Positions 7,573-16,211 of a stretch of DNA of 64,000 nt are shown here, piece after piece; positions within the stretch are counted from its first letter, which is position 1; the number at the start of each line of letters is the position of its first letter. The DNA comes from Nocardioides iriomotensis (GTDB taxonomy: Bacteria; Actinomycetota; Actinomycetes; Propionibacteriales; Nocardioidaceae): assembly GCF_004168035.1 (NCBI RefSeq), contig NZ_SDPU01000032.1, forward strand, positions 186,001 through 250,000, read 5' to 3'. A program made the position numbers and the translations under genes. A model generated the notes under the pieces. The model made no database searches, was not told the origin of the DNA, and saw only the letters and a list, made by a program, of their open reading frames with translations.

Positions 7573-9336
7573 TCAGCGGGTGGTGAACGACCACCGGAGG
7601 GCTTGCGACCCGGGCTTGACCCTCGCGTCGAACGCGTTGCCGGCCTTGTCGGTGATGGTGCTCTTGACGACGACGCGGTAGGTCGCTCGCTTCCGAAGGT
7701 CGCGCTCCGGGTCGAGCCGGACCCGGTTCTTGGAAGGGATGTAGGTGAGGGTCGCGTCGATCTTCCTCGACGAGCCCTTCCTCGTCAGCACGACGGAGTC
7801 CTTCTTGACGGACGCCCGCCGCAGCTTCTCGGTCCACGTGACCTTGACGTTGGCGTCACGCGCGACGCGCTTGGCGCCCCGCGTCGGCCGGATCTTCGCC
7901 ACGGTCGGCGCCGCCGTGTCGGCGGAGGTGCTGGCGGCCGGTGCCGTGCCCGATCCCGCCGCCGGGTCGAAGGCCGTCACCCGGCCCACGGCCAGGGAGT
8001 TGAACCAGTCCTCGATGTTGTCGTAGCCGTTGCCGTTGGCGTCCCCGACCGCGTCCGCTGCGCCGGGGTTGGTGCCGTGGGACGACTCGTAGGAGTCGGG
8101 CATGCCGTCGCCGTCGGTGTCCACCGGGGCACTGCCGGCGGCGAGGGTCGGGTAGGCGTCCGGGGCGTCCTTGAACGAACCCACGCCGGTCTGCACCTCC
8201 CGGACCAGCCGCTCGTCGACCGCGTCGCGCACGAGCGAGGCGCCCGCGTTGGCGAGCACGTCGGTGTACGCCTGCGCCGCCGAGGTGGTCGTCACCGGTG
8301 CCGCGGCGAACGGCGTCGACACCTGGCCGACGGCCTGGCCGATCCGGGCGTCGGCGTCACCGGCGGAGGTCCAGCGCTTGTTGCCCTCGCCGTACCACTG
8401 GTGGCTGGCGCCGGTGTCACCGTTGTAGGTCGCGAACTCCGCACGGTTCGGGTCGCTGTTCGGGCCGGGCTTGTAGTAGTTGCCGACCCAGTTCACCCGC
8501 GGCTGGCCCTTGCTCGACGAGATCAGCGTGACGCCGTCGCCGGAACCGTCGCCGTAGTTGTAGATCACGTTGTTGCGGATGTCGGCCACCGAGACGCCGC
8601 TGACCTGCGGGTTGCGGTCGACGTTGGACACGAAGAGGTTGTGGTGGATCGAGACGTTGTGCGCGTCGACACCGCCCGAGAGCAGGCCCTTGGAGTGCTC
8701 GCCCAGCGGGTGTCCGGCGTTGTTCAGCCCCTCGGCGATGATCGAGTTGCTGATCGTGATGTCCGTGGAGCCGTCGTAGGTGTTCACGTTCTCGTCCACC
8801 GCCCAGCTGAACGAGGCGTGATCCACAACGACGTTGGCGACGCCGGGCTTGTAGATGGTGATCGCGTCGTGGCTGTCGTCGGCCGCGCCACCGTTGCCGG
8901 GGCGGAAGCGCACGTAGCGCACCACGACGTCGTGCGTCGCGATCTGCATGGTCCCCTGGTCGGTGCCCGAAGTGGGGTCCATCCGCAGCGTGATGCCGCC
9001 ACCGGGGGCGGTCTGCCCGGCGATGGTGAGGAAGGGGTTCGAGACCGTGATGCGGTTCTTGAGGGAGATGGTGCCGCCTACCCCGAAGACGACGTACCGG
9101 GGCCCCGACGCCTCCACGCAGGAGCGGAGCGACCCGGGTCCGGAGTCGTTGAGGTTGACCACCTTGCAGACGGTGCCGCCCCGACCGCCCGGGGTGTCCG
9201 TGCCGAACCCCTCGGCCCCCGGGAACGCCTTGGTCGCGGCGTGAGCGGGTGCCAGGAGAAGGCCGGGGGCGAGCGCGGTCGTCGTGACCGCGGCGGTGGC
9301 CGCGGCGAGTAGACGTACGGATCTAGGGGGATTCAT
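7573..9336 (-). CDS. Secreted pectate-lyase-like beta-helix protein with a C-terminal Ig-like domain
   Basis: 587 residues. A signal peptide ends near residue 33 (LLLAPAHA before ATKAFPGAEGFG). The mature N-terminus carries the PGAEGFG motif of polysaccharide lyase family 1-like proteins, then a right-handed beta-helix (SIIAEGLNNAG, IHHNLFVSNVDRNPQVSG, IRNNVIYNYG) with a DHASFSWAVDEN strand. Around 400-440 is a calcium-type DTDGDGMPDSYES repeat, then a Thr/Ala-rich linker and a SbsA-type Ig-like domain (about 485-587, starting TAAPTVAKIRPTRGAKRVA). Likely cleaves or binds plant-type pectin outside the cell; the substrate is not proven. No companion pectin transport genes are adjacent. Confidence 0.85.
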   Translation of the reverse strand: MNPPRSVRLLAAATAAVTTTALAPGLLLAPAHAATKAFPGAEGFGTDTPGGRGGTVCKVVNLNDSGPGSLRSCVEASGPRYVVFGVGGTISLKNRITVSNPFLTIAGQTAPGGGITLRMDPTSGTDQGTMQIATHDVVVRYVRFRPGNGGAADDSHDAITIYKPGVANVVVDHASFSWAVDENVNTYDGSTDITISNSIIAEGLNNAGHPLGEHSKGLLSGGVDAHNVSIHHNLFVSNVDRNPQVSGVSVADIRNNVIYNYGDGSGDGVTLISSSKGQPRVNWVGNYYKPGPNSDPNRAEFATYNGDTGASHQWYGEGNKRWTSAGDADARIGQAVGQVSTPFAAAPVTTTSAAQAYTDVLANAGASLVRDAVDERLVREVQTGVGSFKDAPDAYPTLAAGSAPVDTDGDGMPDSYESSHGTNPGAADAVGDANGNGYDNIEDWFNSLAVGRVTAFDPAAGSGTAPAASTSADTAAPTVAKIRPTRGAKRVARDANVKVTWTEKLRRASVKKDSVVLTRKGSSRKIDATLTYIPSKNRVRLDPERDLRKRATYRVVVKSTITDKAGNAFDARVKPGSQALRWSFTTR

Positions 9337-9519
9337 GCGAAGGGTTGTTGACCGTCGGAAACCGGTCGGAACCCGTTGCCGCGGACTTCTCGAAGTGGCC
9401 TAGGCAGATCGGGCCGAAGGTCCCGGGACGGTCGGGACCGCGGACTCATGCGTCCGGTGAACGGCGGGCAGCACGCTGGGTGCCGTCGGTCCACCCGCCC
9501 ACCTCGGAGTCACGCAGCC

Positions 9520-10506
9520 ATGTCCTTCACGCCGCTCGTCCTGCCCGCCGTCCCCCTGCACGAGCGCTGGTTCGTGCCGTCGCACACCGGTGGCGACTGG
9601 TCCTTCTACCTCTCCTGGCTGCCGCTGACGCTGACCGCCGCGATGCTGGCGGTCACGGTCGCCTGGCGCTTGGTCGGTCGCCGCACGGAGCGGCCGGAGC
9701 TCGGCGCGCTGTCGCCGCTCGGACGGCTGGTGCCGTGGGTCCCGCGGCTCCTCGGCATCCACCTGGGCGTCACGCTGCTGGCGCTGGGCGCGACCGGTGC
9801 GTTCCTGACCCCGGCGGTCGAGCTGCACGGAACGGTCGGGACCGCGCTGCTGCTGCTCGAGAGCGGCGTCGGCATCTGGCTGGTGACCGGTGTCGCGCTG
9901 CGGCCGGCCGCCTGGCTCGTCCTGGCCCTCGGCCCGGTGCTGGCCGCCGCGACCGGCCCGATGGCGCTGCTCGAGTGCGCCAACCTGGCGGCCGTGGCGG
10001 CGTTCCTCGTGGTCCTGCCGCCGTCGGCCGAGCGGCACGGCGCGGTCGAGTACGACGCCCGCCGTACCCGGACCGCACTGCTGGTGCTCCGCCTCGGTGT
10101 CGGCACCGCGCTCATCGCGCTCGCGTTCACCGAGAAGTTCACCAACCCGGTGATGGCCGTGCACACGCTCGAGGAGTTCCCGGCCCTCGACGTCTTCTCC
10201 CTCGTCGGGATCCACCTCTCCCCCGAGACCTTCGTCGCGGTCGCCGGGTCGGTGGAGCTGCTGTTCGGCCTGCTCGTCATCTCCGGCGCGCTGCCCCAGG
10301 TGGCGGTGCTGGTCGCGATGGTGCCGTTCAACGCGACGCTGCTGCTGTTCGGGCAGACCGAGCTGGTCGGGCACCTGCCGGTCTACGGCGTCTTCCTCGC
10401 GCTGCTGGCCTACGGCTCGCACCCGCGGGCGTTCCGCGAGGTGCGGTACCTACCGGTGCCGCGGCTCCGCGGGCGTCGGGTCGCCGCGATCACCGAGGCG
10501 TCCTGA
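9520..10506 (+). CDS. DoxX-like integral membrane protein
   Basis: 328 residues with about eight hydrophobic segments. The C-terminal half (VLRLGVGTALIALAFTEKFTNP, VELLFGLLVISG, LPVYGVFLALLAYG) resembles DoxX/SURF4-like membrane proteins, whose function is mostly unknown (thiosulfate/quinone or redox roles in some). ATG at 9520 is chosen because the hydrophobic, conserved part begins there; the frame upstream is Arg-rich and noncoding in character. The next gene, a symporter, has its own promoter candidate 4 nt past this stop, so the two need not be cotranscribed. Confidence 0.72.
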   Translation: MSFTPLVLPAVPLHERWFVPSHTGGDWSFYLSWLPLTLTAAMLAVTVAWRLVGRRTERPELGALSPLGRLVPWVPRLLGIHLGVTLLALGATGAFLTPAVELHGTVGTALLLLESGVGIWLVTGVALRPAAWLVLALGPVLAAATGPMALLECANLAAVAAFLVVLPPSAERHGAVEYDARRTRTALLVLRLGVGTALIALAFTEKFTNPVMAVHTLEEFPALDVFSLVGIHLSPETFVAVAGSVELLFGLLVISGALPQVAVLVAMVPFNATLLLFGQTELVGHLPVYGVFLALLAYGSHPRAFREVRYLPVPRLRGRRVAAITEAS

Positions 10507-10509
10507 CAC

Positions 10510-10538
10510 TTGACAGCGCCGCACGGCGGGTAGACCAT
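10510..10538 (+). promoter_or_regulatory. Promoter candidate and leader of the symporter gene
   Basis: Perfect -35 TTGACA (10510-10515), 17-bp spacer and -10-like GACCAT (10533-10538). The resulting leader contains a hairpin CCGGAGG-TCTATC-CCTCCGG (10558-10577) upstream of the AGGAGA ribosome site. Confidence 0.5.
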
Positions 10539-10612
10539 CGGTTCTCGTTCGACTGGACCGGAGGTCTATCCCTCCGGGCTGACCATTCTCGGAAGTCACC
10601 AGGAGACGCCCC

Positions 10613-12118
10613 GTGCAGCTGCTCGACCTCGCCGTCATCGTCGTCTACCTCGCCGCGTCGGCCTGGCTGGGCCTGCGCCTCTCGGGCCGCCAGGACAACC
10701 TGCGCGGCTACTTCCTGGGGGACCGCGACCTGCCCTGGTGGGCGGTGTGCTTGTCGGTGGTCGCCACCGAGACGAGCGCGCTCACCGTGATCAGCGTGCC
10801 GACGGTGGCCTACCTCGGCACGCTGACCTTCCTCCAGGTCGCGCTCGGCTACCTGCTCGGTCGCATCGTGGTCGCGTTCGTGCTGCTGCCGCGCTACTAC
10901 CGCGGCGAGATGACCACCGCTTATGCCTACCTCGGCCTTCGTTTCGGCCGCGGGATGCAGGGGCTCGCGTCGGTCGCGTTCCTGTTCACCCGGCTGCTGG
11001 CCGACGGTGTCCGGCTCTTCGCGGCCGCGATCCCGATGAAGGTGATCCTCGCCGGCATCGGCGTGGACCTCTCCTACTTCGTGATCATCGCTGTCCTGGG
11101 GCTCGTGACCGTCGCCTACACCTTCGTCGGCGGCATCCGCGCCGTCGTGTGGGTCGACGTCATGCAGATGTTCCTGTACGTCGTCGGCGGCGTCGTCGCT
11201 CTCGGGTACGTCGTGGCCGGGACCGACGGCAGCTTCCTGGCCGCCGCTGCCGACGCGGGCAAGACGCAGGTGCTCGACTTCACGTCCGACCCGGTGTCGG
11301 CGCCGTACGCATTCGTCACCGCGGTCATCGGCGGCGCGCTGCTCTCGACGGCCTCGCACGGCGCCGACCAGATCATCGTGCAGCGGCTGCTCACCTGCCG
11401 TTCCCTGCGCGACGCGCAGAAAGCCGTCGTGGCCAGCGCGCTCGTCGTCGCGGTGCAGTTCGCGCTCTTCCTCGTCGTCGGCCTCGGGCTCTGGGCCTAC
11501 TACGACGGCCGCACCCCCGAGCAGCTCGGGCTGGCCACCGGCGACGAGATCTTCCCGACCTTCATCGTCGACGTGCTGCCGCCGGGGCTCTCCGGCCTGC
11601 TGCTCGCCGGGATCATGGCCGCCGCGATGAGCACGCTGTCGTCGTCCCTCTCGGCGCTGTCGTCGTCCACGATGTCCGACCTCTACGAGCGCTTCACCGA
11701 CCGCCGGCTCAGCGACGAGGAGGGCCTGCGCCTCGGGCGCGTCTTCACCCTCGGCTGGGGCGTGGTGTTCATCGGTGCCGCCGCGCTGTTCCGCGGCACC
11801 GACAACCCGGTCGTCGAGCTGGGACTCAGCGTCGCCGGCCTGACCTACGGCGGCCTGCTCGGCTCGTTCTTCCTCGGACTGTGGGTCCGCAAGGCCCGCC
11901 AGCTCGACGCGATGGTCGGCTTCGGGGTGGCGGTCGCCACGATGGCCTACCTCTTCCTGTTCGAGCGCGAGGTCGTCGGGTTCACCTGGTACACCGCCAT
12001 CGGTGTGGCGATCACCCTCGTGGTCGGCGGCCTGCTGTCGCTGCGGCACCGCGAGGACTCCCCGCTCGCCGACGAGGCCGCCGACGAGGAGACCCGGCTC
12101 GACCTGGGCCGCCGCTAG
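10613..12118 (+). CDS. Sodium:solute symporter (SSS) family transporter
   Basis: Transporter of 501 residues with about 13 membrane helices. It shows SSS-family hallmarks: the YFLGDRDLPWWAV segment near residue 33, the SVVATETSALTVISVP helix, GGIRAVVWVDVMQM near 180, and DQIIVQRLLTCRSLRDAQKA near 255. The substrate (sugar, proline, pantothenate or other) cannot be told from sequence. GTG start at 10613 is supported by AGGAGA eight nt upstream. Preceded by a consensus TTGACA promoter and a leader hairpin. It ends 16 nt before the converging YiaA/B-like gene. Confidence 0.88.
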   Translation: MQLLDLAVIVVYLAASAWLGLRLSGRQDNLRGYFLGDRDLPWWAVCLSVVATETSALTVISVPTVAYLGTLTFLQVALGYLLGRIVVAFVLLPRYYRGEMTTAYAYLGLRFGRGMQGLASVAFLFTRLLADGVRLFAAAIPMKVILAGIGVDLSYFVIIAVLGLVTVAYTFVGGIRAVVWVDVMQMFLYVVGGVVALGYVVAGTDGSFLAAAADAGKTQVLDFTSDPVSAPYAFVTAVIGGALLSTASHGADQIIVQRLLTCRSLRDAQKAVVASALVVAVQFALFLVVGLGLWAYYDGRTPEQLGLATGDEIFPTFIVDVLPPGLSGLLLAGIMAAAMSTLSSSLSALSSSTMSDLYERFTDRRLSDEEGLRLGRVFTLGWGVVFIGAAALFRGTDNPVVELGLSVAGLTYGGLLGSFFLGLWVRKARQLDAMVGFGVAVATMAYLFLFEREVVGFTWYTAIGVAITLVVGGLLSLRHREDSPLADEAADEETRLDLGRR

Positions 12119-12133
12119 TCGGGTCCCGGCCGG

Positions 12134-12418
12134 CTACGGCGTCGCGAACGGGTCGTGCTCCGCCAGCATCTTGTCGACCCGGGCCTGGTCGATCCGCGCC
12201 GTGACCTCGCTGCGCTCCTGGGCGTCCCGCACGACCTTGGCCAGCGTGAACGCCGACGACACCAGGAACATCGTCGACACGATCAGGAACGCGCGGATCC
12301 AGGCGTCGACCGGGAGGTTCCAGATGCCCAGCGTGATCGCGGTCATCGCCAGGCCGAACGCGATCGCGGCCTGCGCGTAGAAGGCAGTGGTGTTGGCGGG
12401 ACTCGGAGTCTTCGACAT
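12134..12418 (-). CDS. YiaA/YiaB-type two-helix inner membrane protein
   Basis: 94 residues with two membrane helices (about 12-32 and 39-62) and a charged cytoplasmic tail (KVVRDAQERSEVTARIDQARVDKML). The layout and the AFYAQAAIAFGLAMTAITLG helix match the YiaA/B two-helix domain family, of unknown function. ATG at 12418 (MSKTPSPANT) is preferred to an upstream in-frame start. It is divergent from the secreted-protein gene at 12619, the 200 bases between them carrying a TAACCT -10-like element at 12495 for the plus strand and two direct TACTCA repeats of unknown meaning. Confidence 0.75.
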   Translation of the reverse strand: MSKTPSPANTTAFYAQAAIAFGLAMTAITLGIWNLPVDAWIRAFLIVSTMFLVSSAFTLAKVVRDAQERSEVTARIDQARVDKMLAEHDPFATP

Positions 12419-12618
12419 GCCCCGAGCATCGGCCCGGCCGGGCGCCCCGGACATCCGTCGCGCTACTCAGGCAGAAGGCGTCACTACTCATCCATAACCT
12501 CCGCCGCCCGACGTCGTTGACCAGGTCAGGAGGCCCACGAGGCCGGGCGGACGGTCCCGGCGGGACGGACGGGGTCGCGGCCTCCGGCTCGACAGAGGGA
12601 CCCAGCAGGAGACTCGCC

Positions 12619-13854
12619 GTGGCACGGACGGCACGTTGGACCAGCGCTCTCGGAGCGCTCGCCGTACTCACGCTTCTGAGCGCGGCCCCCGCGTCCGCCG
12701 ATACGCTCTCGAACGCCGAGGCCACCGCGGTCCGCGGCTCGGTGGGCGGGCAGCCCGCCGACTCGGGCACGGTCCGGGCGGTCGACGAGGGCAACGGGGT
12801 CCAGGTCACCGGCACGTCCAACCCGCCCGCCGCCGTGCTCGGCAACCAGCGGCTGCTCAACGTCGGCGTCCTCGCCCAGGAGGCCACCGCCGGCGTCGTC
12901 GACGGCGCGGGTACGTCGGCCGCCTGCGCGGGCGTCGCGGGCAACGGCGGCTCGGTCGCCCAGGTCGGCGCGTCGCGCTGCCTCACGCCCGGCCAGCCGC
13001 TCGGCCTCTCGATCGCCAACCTGGACCTGACCGGCGCGGTCGTGGCCGACCCGGCCTCGTCGCTCGCGCCGCTCAACGGGCTCCAGCCGGTGCTCGACCA
13101 GGTGGTCGGACCGGTCACGCAGGCGGTCAGCCAGGGCCTCGCGCCGCTGGGCGAGACCGGTCTCGCCGGCACCGTCGGCGCGATCGAGGCTCGCTGCGTC
13201 GCCGGGGACGCCGGGGTCGACGGCAGCAGCCACATCGCCGACGGCCGGCTCACCCTGTCGCTCGGCGGCACCGCGGTCGACGTGGTCGACCTCCCGGTCG
13301 ACCCGGCCCCCAACACCGAGCTGTTCGTCAACCTCGACAAGGTCGGCACCGCCGTCCTCGACGGGCTGCGCACGCAGCTCACCCAGACCCTCGACGGCCA
13401 GGCCGCCCCGCTCGCCGCGGCGATCGACCCGGTCCAGCAGCAGATCGTCGACGGCGTGCTCGCGCAGGTCGGCCCGCAGCTGAAGCCGCTGAGTGACAAC
13501 GTCCTCAAGGTCGTGCTGAACAAGCAGGTCCGCACCGCCGACAGCATCCAGGTCACCGCGCTGAGCCTGGAGGTGCTGCCGGCCGCCGCCCAGGTCGCCG
13601 ACGCGCCGCTAGCCACCGTCGACGTCGGCCACGTCGCCTGCGGTCCGAACGGCCGCGTCGCGCAGGTGGCGCAGGCCGCGCCCGCGCCGCCGGAGAAGCC
13701 CGCCAAGAAGCTGCCGCGCGTGCCGACCGTGATCGCGTCCGGCGTCGCCGACGAGCCCGAGCCCTGGTACCACGGGCCCCTCGGCCCGGCCGCCGTCGCC
13801 CTGGTGGCCGCCGCTGTCGGTGCGCTGGGCGGCTTCCGCGGCAGCCACCGGTGA
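12619..13854 (+). CDS. Secreted surface protein, probable sortase partner
   Basis: 411 residues. A signal peptide (about 1-26, ending PASA) is followed by an Ala/Gly/Val-rich domain containing four paired-looking Cys (AACAGVAG, ASRCLTPG, EARCVAGD, VACGPNG). The C-terminus has a Pro/Lys stretch, one hydrophobic segment (GPAAVALVAAAVGALGGF) and a short basic tail (RGSHR), the shape of a cell-wall sorting signal, but no LPxTG is seen; the closest text is LPRVPT. GTG at 12619 has GGAG upstream and begins the signal peptide. The class F sortase gene starts 13 nt after its stop, so the pair is probably an operon. Resembles choice-of-anchor-type actinobacterial proteins; function unknown. Confidence 0.75.
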   Translation: MARTARWTSALGALAVLTLLSAAPASADTLSNAEATAVRGSVGGQPADSGTVRAVDEGNGVQVTGTSNPPAAVLGNQRLLNVGVLAQEATAGVVDGAGTSAACAGVAGNGGSVAQVGASRCLTPGQPLGLSIANLDLTGAVVADPASSLAPLNGLQPVLDQVVGPVTQAVSQGLAPLGETGLAGTVGAIEARCVAGDAGVDGSSHIADGRLTLSLGGTAVDVVDLPVDPAPNTELFVNLDKVGTAVLDGLRTQLTQTLDGQAAPLAAAIDPVQQQIVDGVLAQVGPQLKPLSDNVLKVVLNKQVRTADSIQVTALSLEVLPAAAQVADAPLATVDVGHVACGPNGRVAQVAQAAPAPPEKPAKKLPRVPTVIASGVADEPEPWYHGPLGPAAVALVAAAVGALGGFRGSHR

Positions 13855-13867
13855 GCCGGGTGCGCCG

Positions 13868-14422
13868 ATGAGCCGCGACGGCGACCGGTTCAGCCCGCTC
13901 CTGGCGCTCGTCGCACTTGTGGGCGTGGCCGCCGCGCTGGCCTTCCTGCGGCCCGGCGCGGCGGTCCCCGCCCGCGCGAGCATCGCCCCGGCCGCGCCGG
14001 TGCGCCTCGTCGTACCCTCCCTCGACCTGCGCGCGGCCGTCGTCCCGATCGAGGTCGAGACCTCCGGCGTGCTGCACCCGCCCGCCGACGTCCACGACGT
14101 GGGTTGGTGGCGGCGCAGCGCCGAGCCCGGCGCGGCCCACGGCCCGACCCTGCTCACCGGCCACACCGTCTCCAGCGGCGGTGGGGTGATGGACCGGCTC
14201 GGCGACCTGAGGCGCGGCGACCGCGTCGTCGTGCGCACCCGCGAGGGCCGGGTCAACTACGAGGCCACGAAGGTCGAGGTGCTCTCGCGGGCCGAGCTGG
14301 CCGCGCAGCGGCGCGCGCTCTTCGGCCGCGGCGGGCCCGCACGGCTCGTGCTGGTCACCTGCACCGACTGGGACGGCCACGTGTACGAGAGCAACGTGGT
14401 CGTCACCGCCCGGCCCGTCTAG
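13868..14422 (+). CDS. Class F sortase
   Basis: Membrane-anchored transpeptidase that cleaves sorting signals and joins surface proteins to the wall. 184 residues: N-terminal membrane helix (about 9-27), then the sortase barrel with the catalytic His in LLTGHTV (about residue 100), the catalytic Cys in LVTCTDWDG (about 163) and an Arg in VVVTARPV at the extreme C-terminus, the His-Cys-Arg triad of class F. Short size and the lack of a long N-terminal extension also fit class F. It follows the secreted protein by 13 nt, the obvious substrate candidate. It converges on and overlaps the ltrA-like gene by 4 bp. Confidence 0.88.
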   Translation: MSRDGDRFSPLLALVALVGVAAALAFLRPGAAVPARASIAPAAPVRLVVPSLDLRAAVVPIEVETSGVLHPPADVHDVGWWRRSAEPGAAHGPTLLTGHTVSSGGGVMDRLGDLRRGDRVVVRTREGRVNYEATKVEVLSRAELAAQRRALFGRGGPARLVLVTCTDWDGHVYESNVVVTARPV

Positions 14423-15696
14423 CTGTCGGCCCGCTCGGCCCGCTCGGCCTTCATGGCCGCGATCAGGGCCTCCTGGTGCCGGTGCCCGACCGTCTCGTAG
14501 CCGACCACGGTCACGACGGGAGCCAGGGCCAGCACGACCAGGCACCAGGCCATGTCCAGCCCGGCCTGGGCGAGCGCGACGGCGAGGACGAGGACGGCGC
14601 CCGTACCGAGCAGCAGACCGGTGTGGAACGGGTCCCACGTGCGCATCATCGCGGTCCAGATCGCGTAGAGCGCGACCACGAACACCGCCAGCGGCACCGC
14701 GACGCTGAGCACCGTGCCGACGGGTCCGATCTCGGTGTGGCGCTCGAGGTAGTAGGCGGCGACGTGCAGCCCCGCGCCGACCGCGGCGAGAGCGCCGAAG
14801 ACCAGCATGTGCAGGTAGCCCCAGAAGAACGAGCGCTCCCGGTGCAGCGCGAGGAGCTCGCCCCAGGGCGCGGTGAAGTACGACCACCAGAGGCCGAACG
14901 TGAGGCCGACGCCGGCGACGGTGACGAGGATGGCGTCGACGCTCCAGCCCGCGGGACCGTGCACGACCGCCGACAGCGACGCGACGGTGCCGATGATCCC
15001 CTCGCCGAGGGTGATGATGACCAACAGGGAGTACCGCTCGGCGATGTGGTGCGGGTGCCAGGGGGTGCCGCCCTTGCGGCGCTCGGCGATCGCCGGACCG
15101 GCCAGCTCGATGGCGTAGAGGATCAGGCACAGGGCGAACGTCGTGCCGATCGGGAGCGACAGGAAGACCAGCGCGGTCCAGCCGACCTGGGCGACGAGGA
15201 TCGTCCAGACGTACGTCAGGTGCGCCGGCCGGCGCGCCGGGTCGTGCCGCGACGCGCGCAGCCACTGGAACGCCATCGGCACGCGCATCACGATGTAGCC
15301 GGCGACGACCACCCCGTTGTCGAGCACCTCGCCGTGGTCGATCGACGCGAAGACCTCCGGCAGGCCCAGCGCCAGGATCACGACGCCGACCATCTGCACC
15401 ATGGTCGCGAGCCGGCAGACCCAGTCGTCCTCGTCGTACGCCGACGCGAACCAGCTGTAGCTGATCCACGCCCATGAGATCGCGAACACCGCGAACGCGA
15501 AGCCCAGCACGCCCGTGCGCACGTGGTCCTCGGCGACGTAGTGGGCGAGCTCGTTCGCGGCCTGGCCGAATGCCACGACGAAGACCAGGTCGTAGAGCAG
15601 CTCGAGCGGGGTGGCGGTGCGGTGCGGCTCGTCGGGGTCGCGGCCGGACAGCCGGCGCCGGCGGTGACCCAGGTCCGGGACGAGGGGGTGGCTCAC
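14419..15696 (-). CDS. Low-temperature-requirement protein A (LtrA) family membrane protein
   Basis: 425 residues with about ten to twelve helices. The N-terminal TPLELLYDLVFVVAFGQAANELA segment and the LGEGIIGTVAS and GLWWSYFTAPW motifs are diagnostic of the LtrA family, named from a cold-sensitive Listeria mutant; the molecular activity is unknown. The GTG start at 15696 overlaps the GNAT stop codon as GTGA, and no better in-frame ATG exists, so translation is probably coupled. Last gene of the YczE-like/lepB/GNAT/LtrA operon. Confidence 0.88.
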   Translation of the reverse strand: MSHPLVPDLGHRRRRLSGRDPDEPHRTATPLELLYDLVFVVAFGQAANELAHYVAEDHVRTGVLGFAFAVFAISWAWISYSWFASAYDEDDWVCRLATMVQMVGVVILALGLPEVFASIDHGEVLDNGVVVAGYIVMRVPMAFQWLRASRHDPARRPAHLTYVWTILVAQVGWTALVFLSLPIGTTFALCLILYAIELAGPAIAERRKGGTPWHPHHIAERYSLLVIITLGEGIIGTVASLSAVVHGPAGWSVDAILVTVAGVGLTFGLWWSYFTAPWGELLALHRERSFFWGYLHMLVFGALAAVGAGLHVAAYYLERHTEIGPVGTVLSVAVPLAVFVVALYAIWTAMMRTWDPFHTGLLLGTGAVLVLAVALAQAGLDMAWCLVVLALAPVVTVVGYETVGHRHQEALIAAMKAERAERADS

Positions 15697-16211
15697 CCGC
15701 CTGATGATGCCAGCGCGACCGGCCTCTCGTAGAGCAGCTCGAGACCGTCCTCGTCGTCCCACTGCTCGCCGACGTGGGTGAACCCGAACGGCCGGATCGT
15801 CGCCATCGACGCCACGTTCGTCGGGCTGATGCTGGCGCGCACCGTCCGCACGCGCGCGTCCGACGCCGCCCACGCGAGCGCACTGGCGAGCAGCCGACGC
15901 GCATGCCCCCGGCGCCGGCGCAACGGGTCGACGGAGTAGGCCACCTCGACCATGCCGGCGTCGTCGGGCGGTCCGTGGAAGCCGACGTGCCCGACGACCT
16001 CGCCGTCGACCAGCGCCGCCCGTGCCACCCAGTCCGCGGCCTCGGGATCGGCGAGCACCTGGTCGTGCCGGATCCGCCACAGCCACGCCTCGTCGACGAG
16101 GAAGCGGGTCAGCGGCACGCCCGCCTGCGCGGACGCCCGGTCGAGGTCGCCGTCGACCAGCGCGGCCATCGTCGCCAGGTCCAGCCGGACCAGCGTGACG
16201 TCGGAGGTCAC
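15693..16211 (-). CDS. GNAT-family N-acetyltransferase
   Basis: 172-residue acyltransferase of the RimJ/RimL-like type. The acetyl-CoA-binding motif A is RRRRGHARRLLASALAWA (about 103-120), preceded by MVEVAYSVDPL, and the C-terminus has the typical NVASMATIRPFGFTHVGEQWD. The acceptor is unknown; a small molecule or protein N-terminus is possible. It starts with GTG at 16211 inside the lepB stop codon (GTGA) and its own stop overlaps the ltrA-like start the same way. This places it in a tight operon with signal peptidase, though no functional link is evident. Confidence 0.85.
   Translation of the reverse strand: MTSDVTLVRLDLATMAALVDGDLDRASAQAGVPLTRFLVDEAWLWRIRHDQVLADPEAADWVARAALVDGEVVGHVGFHGPPDDAGMVEVAYSVDPLRRRRGHARRLLASALAWAASDARVRTVRASISPTNVASMATIRPFGFTHVGEQWDDEDGLELLYERPVALASSGG

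Noticed and set aside
7474-9312. 612-codon plus frame opposite the pectate-lyase-like gene
   Set aside because: Val/Gly/Arg/Asp-rich antisense; the minus frame has signal peptide and beta-helix motifs.
12012-13706. 564-codon minus frame opposite the secreted protein gene
   Set aside because: Ser/Thr/Pro-rich shadow; the plus strand has signal peptide, ribosome site and sortase neighbour.
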